From Treponema sp. UBA1240 (lineage in GTDB: Bacteria > Spirochaetota > Spirochaetia > Treponematales > Treponemataceae): a stretch of DNA of 18,169 nucleotides. Of the stretch, positions 8,279-14,991 are shown piece by piece. Location: the NCBI GenBank assembly GCA_002308875.1, contig DBWK01000087.1:10298-28466 (forward strand), written 5' to 3'. The notes under the pieces are model-generated. The model saw only the letters and a program-made list of their open reading frames with translations, had not been told where the DNA came from and searched no databases. How positions within the stretch are numbered: the stretch's first letter is position 1; the number at the start of each line of letters is the position of its first letter. Made by a program: the position numbers and the translations under genes.

Positions 8279-8835
8279 TTCAGAACTCCCTTATAGAACC
8301 AGGCGACCTGGAATGAATAAACGATAAAAAAGATAAACGCGGCGCTGAAAAAAACAACTGAAATTGTCCTGAAACTCTGCGGCACGGAGGATCTTCCCAT
8401 TCTCTGTTTTATTGTAAAAATAATCGGAATACCCAAAAACATTGAAAAAACAGCCGTCATTGAAATAACAAGAACATCACTCATTCTGACACTTTCGTTT
8501 ACAGCCAGCACTACAATAATCAGGCATATAAGAACCGCCTTTACCGGCTGGAATGAGAGAATCTTAAAAAAAGTATTTATAATCGAATTAAAAAGCAGAA
8601 CAAAAACTACAGCAAACAACGGAAACAATTCCTGAAGTCCGTAAGGAACAAGTACAAGATTACTTATTCCCCATACTGAAAGGGAAGAAAAAACCACACA
8701 CAGTACCGTATAAACAAATTCCATGCTCCAGTCTTTTATTGAAAAAGAATCCAGCAGGATATGCTTTAGTCCTATACCGAACACATATACAACTGAAGAA
8801 GCAAAACAATAATTAACAAACAAATCAGACATCAT
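8275..8835 (-). CDS. rnfA: RnfA-like integral membrane subunit
   Basis: 186 aa from the ATGATG at 8830-8835, chosen because the frame's further-upstream start is a weaker choice; AAAGGAG lies about 11 nt upstream. About six hydrophobic segments fit RnfA/NqrE. The stretch NLVLVPYGLQELFPL (59-73) matches the family's LVPLGLEYLR-type loop, and MFLGIPIIFTIKQRM fits the last helices. In canonical proteins, LGLCPFLG and TTNCAVLG each supply a Cys for a membrane Fe-S centre. The corresponding segments here read VVYVFGIG (15-22) and LIIVVLAVN (105-113), without Cys. C10, C46 and C104 occur elsewhere. The gene overlaps rnfE by 11 bp and rnfB by 4 bp. Identity rests on topology, gene order and partial motifs. 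Confidence 0.8.
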   Translation of the reverse strand: MMSDLFVNYCFASSVVYVFGIGLKHILLDSFSIKDWSMEFVYTVLCVVFSSLSVWGISNLVLVPYGLQELFPLFAVVFVLLFNSIINTFFKILSFQPVKAVLICLIIVVLAVNESVRMSDVLVISMTAVFSMFLGIPIIFTIKQRMGRSSVPQSFRTISVVFFSAAFIFFIVYSFQVAWFYKGVLK

Positions 8836-9439
8836 CGTATTTCCTACTCCTTTGAACAATCATTATTTTGCGGTTTACAAAGGCGAACAGGGCAAAAATC
8901 AGACCAAGCATAATCAGCGTTCCAGGAATTGATACAAAAAAATGTCCGTCGTAACTGGTATTAAACAGATGTACGTATTTTACACCGTCTTTTGACGGAT
9001 AACTGATTGAACCAAAAGCGAGAATATCGCGGACAACAAAAAAAACAAGTGTAAAGGCTGAAAAAAGGCTTATTCTGCCCAAAGCCTTTAAAAAATGCAT
9101 CCAAGGCGAAAGTCCGACTGAATCGAGAATGTTTCCGAGTACATAGGACGAAAAACATATAAGATAAAGTGAATATCCTACCGTGAGAGCCATAACGGGT
9201 GAATACAGAATAAGAAGCTGTTTGTATAGAATTGTAAAAATTGTAAGAACAAACAGAATAACCGCAGGAATCTGCTTTTTCATATCCAGTTTTTCAAGCA
9301 GAAGTTTTGTAAAAAGACCTGCAATAACAAGCACAAAAATCTGTATTATTGCCAGAATACCGTAAGCAAAACACGGCGGCAAAGGAAGAATAATACTTAG
9401 AGCGGCAACCATATAAACGTAAAAATAATTCTTTTTCAT
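8825..9439 (-). CDS. rnfE: RnfE-like integral membrane subunit
   Basis: 204 aa from the ATG at 9437-9439, which overlaps the rnfG stop as ATGA. An in-frame start at 9490 would extend far into rnfG and is not preferred. Six hydrophobic segments fit RnfE/NqrD. Residues 83-102 (MALTVGYSLYLICFSSYVLG) align with the family's ALGLFIPLIVVNCIILG, but Ser stands where the Cys should be, with C95 nearby. The first motif (LGLCP in the family) reads LSIILPLPPC, so C23 is displaced. The loop before the last helix (about 146-170) is longer than I expect. The protein ends in a basic tail, RKYDDV. The gene lies between rnfG and rnfA, as in C-D-G-E-A-B operons. Confidence 0.78.
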   Translation of the reverse strand: MKKNYFYVYMVAALSIILPLPPCFAYGILAIIQIFVLVIAGLFTKLLLEKLDMKKQIPAVILFVLTIFTILYKQLLILYSPVMALTVGYSLYLICFSSYVLGNILDSVGLSPWMHFLKALGRISLFSAFTLVFFVVRDILAFGSISYPSKDGVKYVHLFNTSYDGHFFVSIPGTLIMLGLIFALFAFVNRKIMIVQRSRKYDDV

Positions 9440-9885
9440 TTGTTTTCCGCCTTTTGTGGTGGAATAAGAGCCTTTGCTCTTTTTGCCCAAAATTCAATTA
9501 TAGGTTCCGGCAAAACCAAATCAGAAACGGTCTCATAGCCTTTTCCGGCAAAAATGTAATTGTCTTCGTCAAAAATATAAACAAGCGGCACAGCACCATA
9601 CATTGCCGTAGCCTTTATAATAACAGCATAACAGTCTTCTTTCGGGTACGCCTTTTTGCGCAGTTTGTATACTGCCGATGAAACGGAAAAAGGCGTTTTT
9701 TCAGGTACAAAATCCGTTACTTCGTATTCGTCCGCAAAAGGAACCAGCACCGTCTGAACCGTTTTTTTAAGCCCCTTTTCCCAATAAGTGCGGGCAGAAG
9801 CCGTAATAAAAAGCAGACAAACGCAAAATACCAGCAGCGGTACAACCGTAACAATAAAATCACGTATATTTTTTTTATCGCTCAT
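9436..9885 (-). CDS. rnfG: RnfG-like subunit lacking the flavinylation motif
   Basis: 149 aa; canonical RnfG/NqrC proteins are roughly 190-260 aa. One N-terminal membrane anchor (about 11-29) is followed by a periplasmic domain. YAVIIKATAMYGAVPLVYIFDED (86-108, key residues Y96, G97, D106) corresponds to the family's GYVV...GYGGPIELLVGID strand pair. The protein then ends at residue 149, before the SGATxTS segment whose Thr carries covalent FMN. No SGAT or TGAT is present. Identity rests on position between rnfD and rnfE, topology and the partial match. The start overlaps rnfD by 11 bp, with AAGGG about 8 nt upstream. A normal stop codon ends the frame, and reading on gives rnfE in another frame, so this is not a simple recent truncation. 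Confidence 0.72.
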   Translation of the reverse strand: MSDKKNIRDFIVTVVPLLVFCVCLLFITASARTYWEKGLKKTVQTVLVPFADEYEVTDFVPEKTPFSVSSAVYKLRKKAYPKEDCYAVIIKATAMYGAVPLVYIFDEDNYIFAGKGYETVSDLVLPEPIIEFWAKRAKALIPPQKAENK

Positions 9886-10933
9886 TTTCAGCCCTTAGTT
9901 TGATTTTTGGAATACGGAAGATTGAAAAGCATTTTTCTTCCAAATACTGAATAACCGGAGAAAAAAGATTCGTTACAATAACCGTAAAAACTATTCCAAT
10001 ATGTGAAGTTCCACAGCCGCATATAACAAACGCCGCCAGTCCGCCAATTATTCCGTAAACAAATTTTCCAAGGATTGAGGCCGGAACTGTTCCGTAATAC
10101 GGCATAAGGAAAAAGGCGGCAAACAGAGTACCGCTTGTAAGCAGCGCAAGAAGTATATCTCCGTTCAATAAAACACCGGCAGGTATAAGTGCAAAACAGC
10201 GGGCAAGAACGGCATAAACCGCAAGAAAACAGAACGGTATTATCCAGTCTACCATATCAAGCAGTATAAGAACGAACGATGCTAGCAGGGTTAAAAAATT
10301 GTACCTTAAAGCGGGAATTACTGACTGAGTGTTCAAAAAAAGCGTTACATAACCTTCCGGCAGAACAATTCCAAGATACCGTGATAAAAATGAATTAAAT
10401 CCGGCGGTAATTGAAAAATCAGAAGCGACCGGTTGTATCACACCTGCTGAGAATAAAGCCCCCGCAGGGTTTGAAGTTTGCAGCATAGACAAATCAACCA
10501 AAAAGCCAGGGAAATAACGTTTTCCCATAAAGTAAGCTATAATCACAACAACAGCGCAAGGATTAACCCAGCCGGAGGCAAAGCCGCCGAACGCATACTT
10601 GCAGACAAGCATTCCTACAAATGCTATGAAAAAAAGAAGAACAGGCGAATAAGACTGTGGAATAAACATTCCTACAATCAGACCTTCAATTATCAGGTTA
10701 AAATCAAAAAAAATCTTTTTGCCACACATTTTGTTCGCAACAAAATCAGCCGTACAGCACGCCGCAACGGATACCGCCATAAGTATGAGCGAATCATAAT
10801 GCTTTCCAAGTACCAGCATCAGTATTTGCGGCAGCAAAACCAGAATAAAGCCCAGCGAAGCTGAACCTACGGACGGAACAATATGACAGAACGGTGAAAG
10901 GCGTAACTTTGAATACTTCTTTTTTATCTTCAT
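9875..10933 (-). CDS. rnfD: RnfD-like integral membrane subunit with altered flavin site
   Basis: 352 aa with about nine or ten hydrophobic segments, the expected size for RnfD/NqrB. Matching landmarks are SPFCHIVPSVGSASLG (13-28), IIEGLIVGMFIPQSYSP (81-97), GGFASGWVNPCAVV (116-129, versus GGLGxNPFNPAMV), and LTSGTLFAAFFLMPYYGTVPAS (265-286, versus GAFFMATDPVTSP). At the flavinylation motif (DxxTGATPLA in the family) it reads DLSMLQTSNPAGA (147-159), so the covalently modified Thr position appears to be Asn155. The gene overlaps rnfC by ATGA and rnfG by 11 bp. Membrane location is clear; the loss of bound FMN is inference. Confidence 0.85.
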   Translation of the reverse strand: MKIKKKYSKLRLSPFCHIVPSVGSASLGFILVLLPQILMLVLGKHYDSLILMAVSVAACCTADFVANKMCGKKIFFDFNLIIEGLIVGMFIPQSYSPVLLFFIAFVGMLVCKYAFGGFASGWVNPCAVVVIIAYFMGKRYFPGFLVDLSMLQTSNPAGALFSAGVIQPVASDFSITAGFNSFLSRYLGIVLPEGYVTLFLNTQSVIPALRYNFLTLLASFVLILLDMVDWIIPFCFLAVYAVLARCFALIPAGVLLNGDILLALLTSGTLFAAFFLMPYYGTVPASILGKFVYGIIGGLAAFVICGCGTSHIGIVFTVIVTNLFSPVIQYLEEKCFSIFRIPKIKLRAENER

Positions 10934-12225
10934 TTTTCCAATTCTCCGATTCTCTTAACCTGCTCAACCGTCTGATACAGCGGCAGACGTGAAGGACAGT
11001 TCATGTTGCAAAGACGGCAGTCAGTACAAATAGTTGCCATCTCCTTTATGTAAGGAGTTATCGTCGGATTTTTCATATACGCTTCATAAATAAGATTTGG
11101 CTTAATGTTTACAGGACATATTCTGTAACAGTTTCCGCAATGTATACAGGGAAAAATACGCCGGTCGGTAAAAACTTTTTCAGACAAAAACGTTACGGAC
11201 TTTACATATTTTGTTATAGGCACAGACATATCGCTTATGGCGTTTCCGCAGATTGTACCGTTTATTACGATTTTTCCGGGGTTTTCAACAAAGCCGCCGC
11301 ATTCTTCTATAAGCTTGTATATCGGAGTTCCGATTTTTGTCTTCATGATCTTTGATTCTTTAAGGGCATCACCGCTTACCGTAATAAACCGTGACATAAG
11401 CGGCTTGTCAAGAACAACAGCCTCATATATAGAAAGCATTGTTACGCAGTCAAGCAGCAAATCGTTCTTTGTAATCGGATACGCCAGCGGCTTTTTCATG
11501 TATTTCTTTATAAGCTGCCTTATTTCTCCTATACCGCCGCAAGGATACTTAGTTGTATCAACAGGAATAAAATTCAATAGATTCTGACTGTAAATAGTGT
11601 TTACATCCTTTCCTACGTCTTTAAGAAGCAAGGCTTTGTCAAACAGACAGTAAATAGCCCCCGGCGAAAAAACGCTTGAAAGAATTGAAATTCCTTCCAA
11701 AATTTGCGGAAGGTACTTTTTGGAAATGTATGTATCAGTATAACAGGTGGGGTCATAATCATACAGACGCACGATTATGTTCCGGCCTTCGTATTTGTCG
11801 CGCAGCTGCTTTGCAAGCGGAACAGGCTTTGCAAATGTGTTTATTATTCCTTTTTCAGCAATACACCGTATAAGCTGTTCAGCCGTTAAAAAATTCCATT
11901 TAAGCTTTTTTTGTTCCTTGCCAAGATATGAAAACTCACCTTCCATCTGAATGATGATACATCTGCCGTTTTTGCCGTTAGGCAGCGGAGATTCAACAAA
12001 GTCCTTTATTATTCCGGGAACAGGAGAATGAATGTTGCAGTTGCTGTCAATGTCACGCGCTATAACTTGTCCTTCTTTTACACTATCACCGACTGATACA
12101 AGCGGATTAACATCCGTAAAATCATCCTGCGACAAAGCAACTGTAAACTGGTTTGAGAGAAAAGTATTTACATAAGATTCAAAAGGCGGTGCAACATAAT
12201 TCGCAATTTTTTTAATTGATATCAT
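10930..12225 (-). CDS. rnfC: RnfC-like peripheral Fe-S subunit lacking the FMN/NADH motif
   Basis: 431 aa from the ATG at 12223-12225, preceded by AGGATTAGGA; an in-frame start at 12258 would overlap the upstream gene. In the family RnfC is the peripheral subunit that binds FMN and NAD(H). The N-terminal barrel (NPLVSVGDSVKEGQVIA, 40-56; NIHSPVPGII, 64-73) is well kept. So are KYPCGGIGEIRQLI (226-239) and KPLMSRFITVSGDAL...IGTPIYKLIEECGG (274-311). Two complete 4Fe-4S motifs follow: CIHCGNCYRICP (360-371) and CTDCRLCNMNCP (400-411). The GLGGAGFPT segment is replaced by INTFAKPVPL (128-137) and the GAECEPYLTxD segment by DYDPTCYTDTY (156-166), so FMN and NADH binding are doubtful. Confidence 0.87.
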   Translation of the reverse strand: MISIKKIANYVAPPFESYVNTFLSNQFTVALSQDDFTDVNPLVSVGDSVKEGQVIARDIDSNCNIHSPVPGIIKDFVESPLPNGKNGRCIIIQMEGEFSYLGKEQKKLKWNFLTAEQLIRCIAEKGIINTFAKPVPLAKQLRDKYEGRNIIVRLYDYDPTCYTDTYISKKYLPQILEGISILSSVFSPGAIYCLFDKALLLKDVGKDVNTIYSQNLLNFIPVDTTKYPCGGIGEIRQLIKKYMKKPLAYPITKNDLLLDCVTMLSIYEAVVLDKPLMSRFITVSGDALKESKIMKTKIGTPIYKLIEECGGFVENPGKIVINGTICGNAISDMSVPITKYVKSVTFLSEKVFTDRRIFPCIHCGNCYRICPVNIKPNLIYEAYMKNPTITPYIKEMATICTDCRLCNMNCPSRLPLYQTVEQVKRIGELEK

Positions 12226-12233
12226 TCCTAATC

Positions 12234-13550
12234 CTATTTCCGCACAGCGGTGTAGCAAACAGCCATAAATTTTTTCTGCTCAAACAGAAGCTTTTCAACG
12301 GTGGCCTCTTTGCTTTGATCCAGCTCCGAAACTTTTGTTGTTACATAATCGTTGTTGAATGTAAAAACGGTTTCCTCCGAAACCTTGATGCGCTTTTCTT
12401 CGGTGTTTTCGCGATAGTGCCGGTAAAGAACGTAAGTTCCCTTTTTGGCGGGAGGTGCTTCTTTATTCATTGAAACAAACGGATACACATCCTTTTTCCA
12501 TTTGTATGCAACGTAATCCCCCAAATCCGCCAAACAGCCCTCAGATCTGGAAGCAACCAAAGTCTCATACGAATCTATGCTGAAATCAACCACACCATTA
12601 TACTCTTTTGGGCAAGGAATAGACAAGTCATCTAATCCGCCGGAAGAAAAAATTTTACCTTTCATAAAAAAGAAACCGCTTAAAATCAAAACCGAACAGA
12701 GCCCTATAAACAGGAATTCGGATTTTTGTCTGAGCGAAAAAGCTGCGGTTTTTGCGGAAGTTATGTAAATATACTTTATGACTGACGATTTTTGATAGGA
12801 ATAATAATACAAAAAGAAAAAACAAGCCGAAACAAGCAGAGTACCGTATATGAACAAAAAGCTTTTTATGCCCGAAAAAAAAGGCAGAATAAGAAAAATC
12901 ACGCACAAAAGCAAAAACACGGGATCAGTCAGTAAAAACCTTATCCAGTCGGGCTTTTTAAAAAAATGCTGAATGTAAAAAGCAATCAGGGCAAACAAAA
13001 CCGCGGCCGCAATCTCAAAAAACTGCGGCGAAAAAAAACATAAATACAAAAACGGAAGCTGCATAATAAAGAACAGGAATTTTTTACGGCTCAGTATAAA
13101 GAAAAAAACTGCAATAACAGCAGGAACAAGCAGAATCCAGTATGAGAGGGTTGTTACGTTTTCAAGCTTCCAGCCGCCTGTATCCGAAGAAAACAGCTTT
13201 TCAAGCTTTTTATTCAAATCAACGGTAACCGGCAGATAATAAAGCTGATACTTTCCGCTCTCATCGAAAAAAAAAGGCGAAAAAGCTTGAACATATTCCT
13301 GCGAAAACGGAACAACAGGACAAATCTCGCTTTCGCCCAGAGGATTTTGGTTAGAAAGTGTAACGGTATCGTATATTCCGGCGGATTCCAAACGTGTAAG
13401 AACGTTTTTTTCGCCAGCATCCTTATTTACGCACAGAACTCTGTAGTTTTTCCATATTGAAGTTTCATTTTTGAGGCGGAACGCATAAATGCAGAATAAA
13501 CAAAGCGCGGCAATAAAAAGAGGTACGAACACCGTAAAAAACTTTTTCAT
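12234..13550 (-). CDS. Unrecognised polytopic membrane protein directly upstream of rnfC
   Basis: 438 aa; I do not recognise a family. Predicted layout: membrane segment 1 (5-24); an extracytoplasmic domain (about 25-133) with motifs such as RLESAGIYDTVTLSNQNP (53-70); five hydrophobic segments near 136-153, 158-172, 178-194, 209-225 and 230-250; a basic cytoplasmic stretch (251-278); a seventh segment (279-297); and a C-terminal domain (about 300-438), possibly extracytoplasmic, containing GDYVAYKW (344-351) and KGTYVLYRHYREN (370-382). The gene lies 8 bp upstream of rnfC and 18 bp downstream of the PAP2 gene. It is therefore almost certainly cotranscribed with rnf and is a candidate accessory subunit or assembly factor. 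The overall plan faintly recalls FtsX/MacB-type permeases, but no such motif is seen. Confidence 0.75.
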   Translation of the reverse strand: MKKFFTVFVPLFIAALCLFCIYAFRLKNETSIWKNYRVLCVNKDAGEKNVLTRLESAGIYDTVTLSNQNPLGESEICPVVPFSQEYVQAFSPFFFDESGKYQLYYLPVTVDLNKKLEKLFSSDTGGWKLENVTTLSYWILLVPAVIAVFFFILSRKKFLFFIMQLPFLYLCFFSPQFFEIAAAVLFALIAFYIQHFFKKPDWIRFLLTDPVFLLLCVIFLILPFFSGIKSFLFIYGTLLVSACFFFLYYYSYQKSSVIKYIYITSAKTAAFSLRQKSEFLFIGLCSVLILSGFFFMKGKIFSSGGLDDLSIPCPKEYNGVVDFSIDSYETLVASRSEGCLADLGDYVAYKWKKDVYPFVSMNKEAPPAKKGTYVLYRHYRENTEEKRIKVSEETVFTFNNDYVTTKVSELDQSKEATVEKLLFEQKKFMAVCYTAVRK

Positions 13551-13568
13551 ATCAAAACTTTAGCGCAA

Positions 13569-14048
13569 TTACAAAATTGAAAACGCCGTTCCTATAAAAA
13601 AACCGAGCAGGCTTCCTACAATAACTTCAAGAGGCTTGTGCCCCTGCACTTCTTTTACAGGCTTAAAATCCATCATGTCTTTTTTGGACAACTCAAATCC
13701 TATCTCATTTATGACTTTAGCCTGAATCCCGCTTGAACGGCGGACTCCTACCGCATCCCTCACAACTACAAGTGCAAAACAGCAGGCCAGAATAAAAATA
13801 TCGGAATAAATACCGGATCTGTATCCTATGGAAGTAGCCAGCGCAACAACCAACGCACAATGACTGGACGGCATGCTTCCTGTTTTCCAAAACATCAACT
13901 CGAACAATTCTTTAAGAGAACTTACTCTGCCTGAAACCAAACGTATCAATGTTTTTATCAGCTGAGCGGAAAGCCAGCTGAAAATTGCTGAAAGAAAAAC
14001 GGGACTTGTCATTAGCAAATGGAGCTGTAATTTTGCAGTATTTCCCAT
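13569..14048 (-). CDS. Divergent PAP2-family membrane protein (DUF212/YuiD type)
   Basis: 159 aa, the usual size of this family, which is related to PAP2 acid phosphatases; the physiological substrate is unknown. Signature segments are SPVFLSAIFSWLSAQLIKTLI (15-35, key residues A28, Q29, K32), GSMPSSHCA (57-65), RDAVGVRRSSGIQAKVIN (97-114), and GHKPLEVIVGSLLGF (136-150). The His of SSH and the Arg residues of the second motif are the likely phosphate-handling residues. Three or four membrane segments are present. The start has no Shine-Dalgarno; a Met at residue 13 is an alternative, but alignment with YuiD-type starts favours the upstream one. It is the probable first gene of the operon leading into rnf. 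Confidence 0.9.
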   Translation of the reverse strand: MGNTAKLQLHLLMTSPVFLSAIFSWLSAQLIKTLIRLVSGRVSSLKELFELMFWKTGSMPSSHCALVVALATSIGYRSGIYSDIFILACCFALVVVRDAVGVRRSSGIQAKVINEIGFELSKKDMMDFKPVKEVQGHKPLEVIVGSLLGFFIGTAFSIL

Positions 14049-14053
14049 ATATA

Positions 14054-14083
14054 CTATTTTGCCGAGGTATCAGATTTTGTCAA
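14054..14083 (-). promoter_or_regulatory. Possible promoter for the PAP2-rnf operon
   Basis: On the minus strand a perfect -35 hexamer TTGACA occupies 14083-14078. The best -10 at 17 bp is AAAATA (14060-14055), which is poor. TAGTAT (14056-14051) is better but 21 bp away and would place the transcription start at or inside the start codon. The -35 overlaps a short inverted repeat (14081-14095). Confidence 0.35.
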
Positions 14084-14113
14084 TGGGTAACATTGTTTTT
14101 TTATAAAAAACAA
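14081..14113. repeat. Overlapping inverted repeats in the leader of the PAP2-rnf operon
   Basis: CAATG-GGTAA-CATTG (14081-14095) is a 5-bp repeat with a 5-nt loop overlapping the TTGACA hexamer. It partly overlaps a longer A/T repeat with 9-bp arms, TTGTTTTTT (14093-14101) and AAAAAACAA (14105-14113), and a 3-nt loop. The first could be an operator. The second resembles a weak bidirectional terminator for the upstream gene but has only one G:C pair. Confidence 0.45.
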
Positions 14114-14147
14114 ACCTGTGCCGCCATGTGAGAGCCATTTGCAGCAA

Positions 14148-14936
14148 TCAGTCTTTCCATGGAAAAAGAAGACCTCTAAGGGTGCGCGGTCCCAAAATTT
14201 CCTTGTCTTCCGCAAGAAGCTCATCCCAGGGAATCTGCTTTACGGCTTTTCTGCGGTTCAGCTCGGGGTGGGCGTCAAGCCAGTCGTATTTGTAAAGGCG
14301 GAGCTTAAAAGCATTGTTGTATGCAAGCAAAAAACCGCTTATTCCAGGCATTATGCTCATAAAAATAATGCTCAGTACAAGCAGAAAAATAAAGTAAAAA
14401 AACAGAAAAACCGAAAAACCGGCGTTGTCAAAAAACAGCATAAAAGACTTTTTCATTGCCTTTTTAAAGTTGTTGCCAAGCTGCGCGCGTATCGGAAAAT
14501 ACCACTGCAGGGCAAGAACAGCAACAACCAGCAGCCAGAAAACCAGCGAAGCCAAAAAAACGCCGAAAAGCGTACCGAGATGCCAGTAAAAAGGCATAAC
14601 GTTTGTTGCAACAATAACTAAAAAGCCAATATACAGGGTAAGAAGCAGCGCGTCTTTCCATACGGAGGGGATTTCAAGAAAAGTGTCTTTTATACCGGGA
14701 GCCTTGTAGTCGGCATATTTGGCGGTTGTCTGGTTAACTGCAAAAACAAAGACCATAAACAAAAACATGAACAAAAAAACAGAAGCAAAACCCATAACCG
14801 GGTTCAGACCGAATGCCGCTCCTGTTGAAAAAAAGCCCAGTACGGCAAGTGCAAGAAAAATTCCGTTATACAAAATGATTGAAATGAGATTGTCCCAGCC
14901 GTCAAAAAAATTCTTTTTGATAAAAAACCAAATCAT
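14148..14936 (-). CDS. Polytopic membrane protein of unknown function (YesL/DUF624-like pattern)
   Basis: 262 aa. Five or six hydrophobic segments: about 17-38, 46-66, 96-113, 121-143, 172-195 and possibly 196-208. A cytoplasmic C-terminal tail follows (about 210-262) with LYKYDWLDAHPELN and a final LLFPWKD. The loop QWYFPIRAQLGNNFKKAMKKS (144-164, key residues R150, G154, K159) and the FFDNAGFSVF segment have the look of YesL/DUF624-type membrane proteins, whose function is not established. I would not assign a role. The start is the first Met, with no Shine-Dalgarno in front; a promoter-like pair ends about 7 nt before it. The gene sits 55 bp downstream of the sigma-like gene. Confidence 0.7.
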   Translation of the reverse strand: MIWFFIKKNFFDGWDNLISIILYNGIFLALAVLGFFSTGAAFGLNPVMGFASVFLFMFLFMVFVFAVNQTTAKYADYKAPGIKDTFLEIPSVWKDALLLTLYIGFLVIVATNVMPFYWHLGTLFGVFLASLVFWLLVVAVLALQWYFPIRAQLGNNFKKAMKKSFMLFFDNAGFSVFLFFYFIFLLVLSIIFMSIMPGISGFLLAYNNAFKLRLYKYDWLDAHPELNRRKAVKQIPWDELLAEDKEILGPRTLRGLLFPWKD

Positions 14937-14942
14937 GCAGAA

Positions 14943-14971
14943 ACATTAAAACATATATAAAATATAGTCAA
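14943..14971 (-). promoter_or_regulatory. Possible promoter of the 14936 membrane protein gene
   Basis: On the minus strand TTGACT (14971-14966) and TAATGT (14948-14943) are separated by exactly 17 bp. Transcription would begin about at the ATG (14936), which would give a leaderless mRNA and fits the absence of a Shine-Dalgarno. The -10 matches the consensus at only three of six positions. Confidence 0.35.
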
Positions 14972-14991
14972 TCATAGAATTTGCGGCTGTT

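Noticed and set aside
9436..9885. RnfG as a frameshifted pseudogene
   Set aside because: The stop overlaps the next start as a clean ATGA junction, and rnfE follows immediately. The other subunits show parallel loss of cofactor sites, so shortening looks settled and not a recent error.
11697..11721. 6-bp inverted repeat CCTTCC...GGAAGG inside rnfC
   Set aside because: Short arms with a 9-nt loop in coding sequence; expected by chance in a window of this size.
14118..14621. 167-aa plus-strand open frame
   Set aside because: Antisense to the 262-aa membrane protein; its Lys/Gln-rich sequence mirrors the Phe/Leu codons of that gene.
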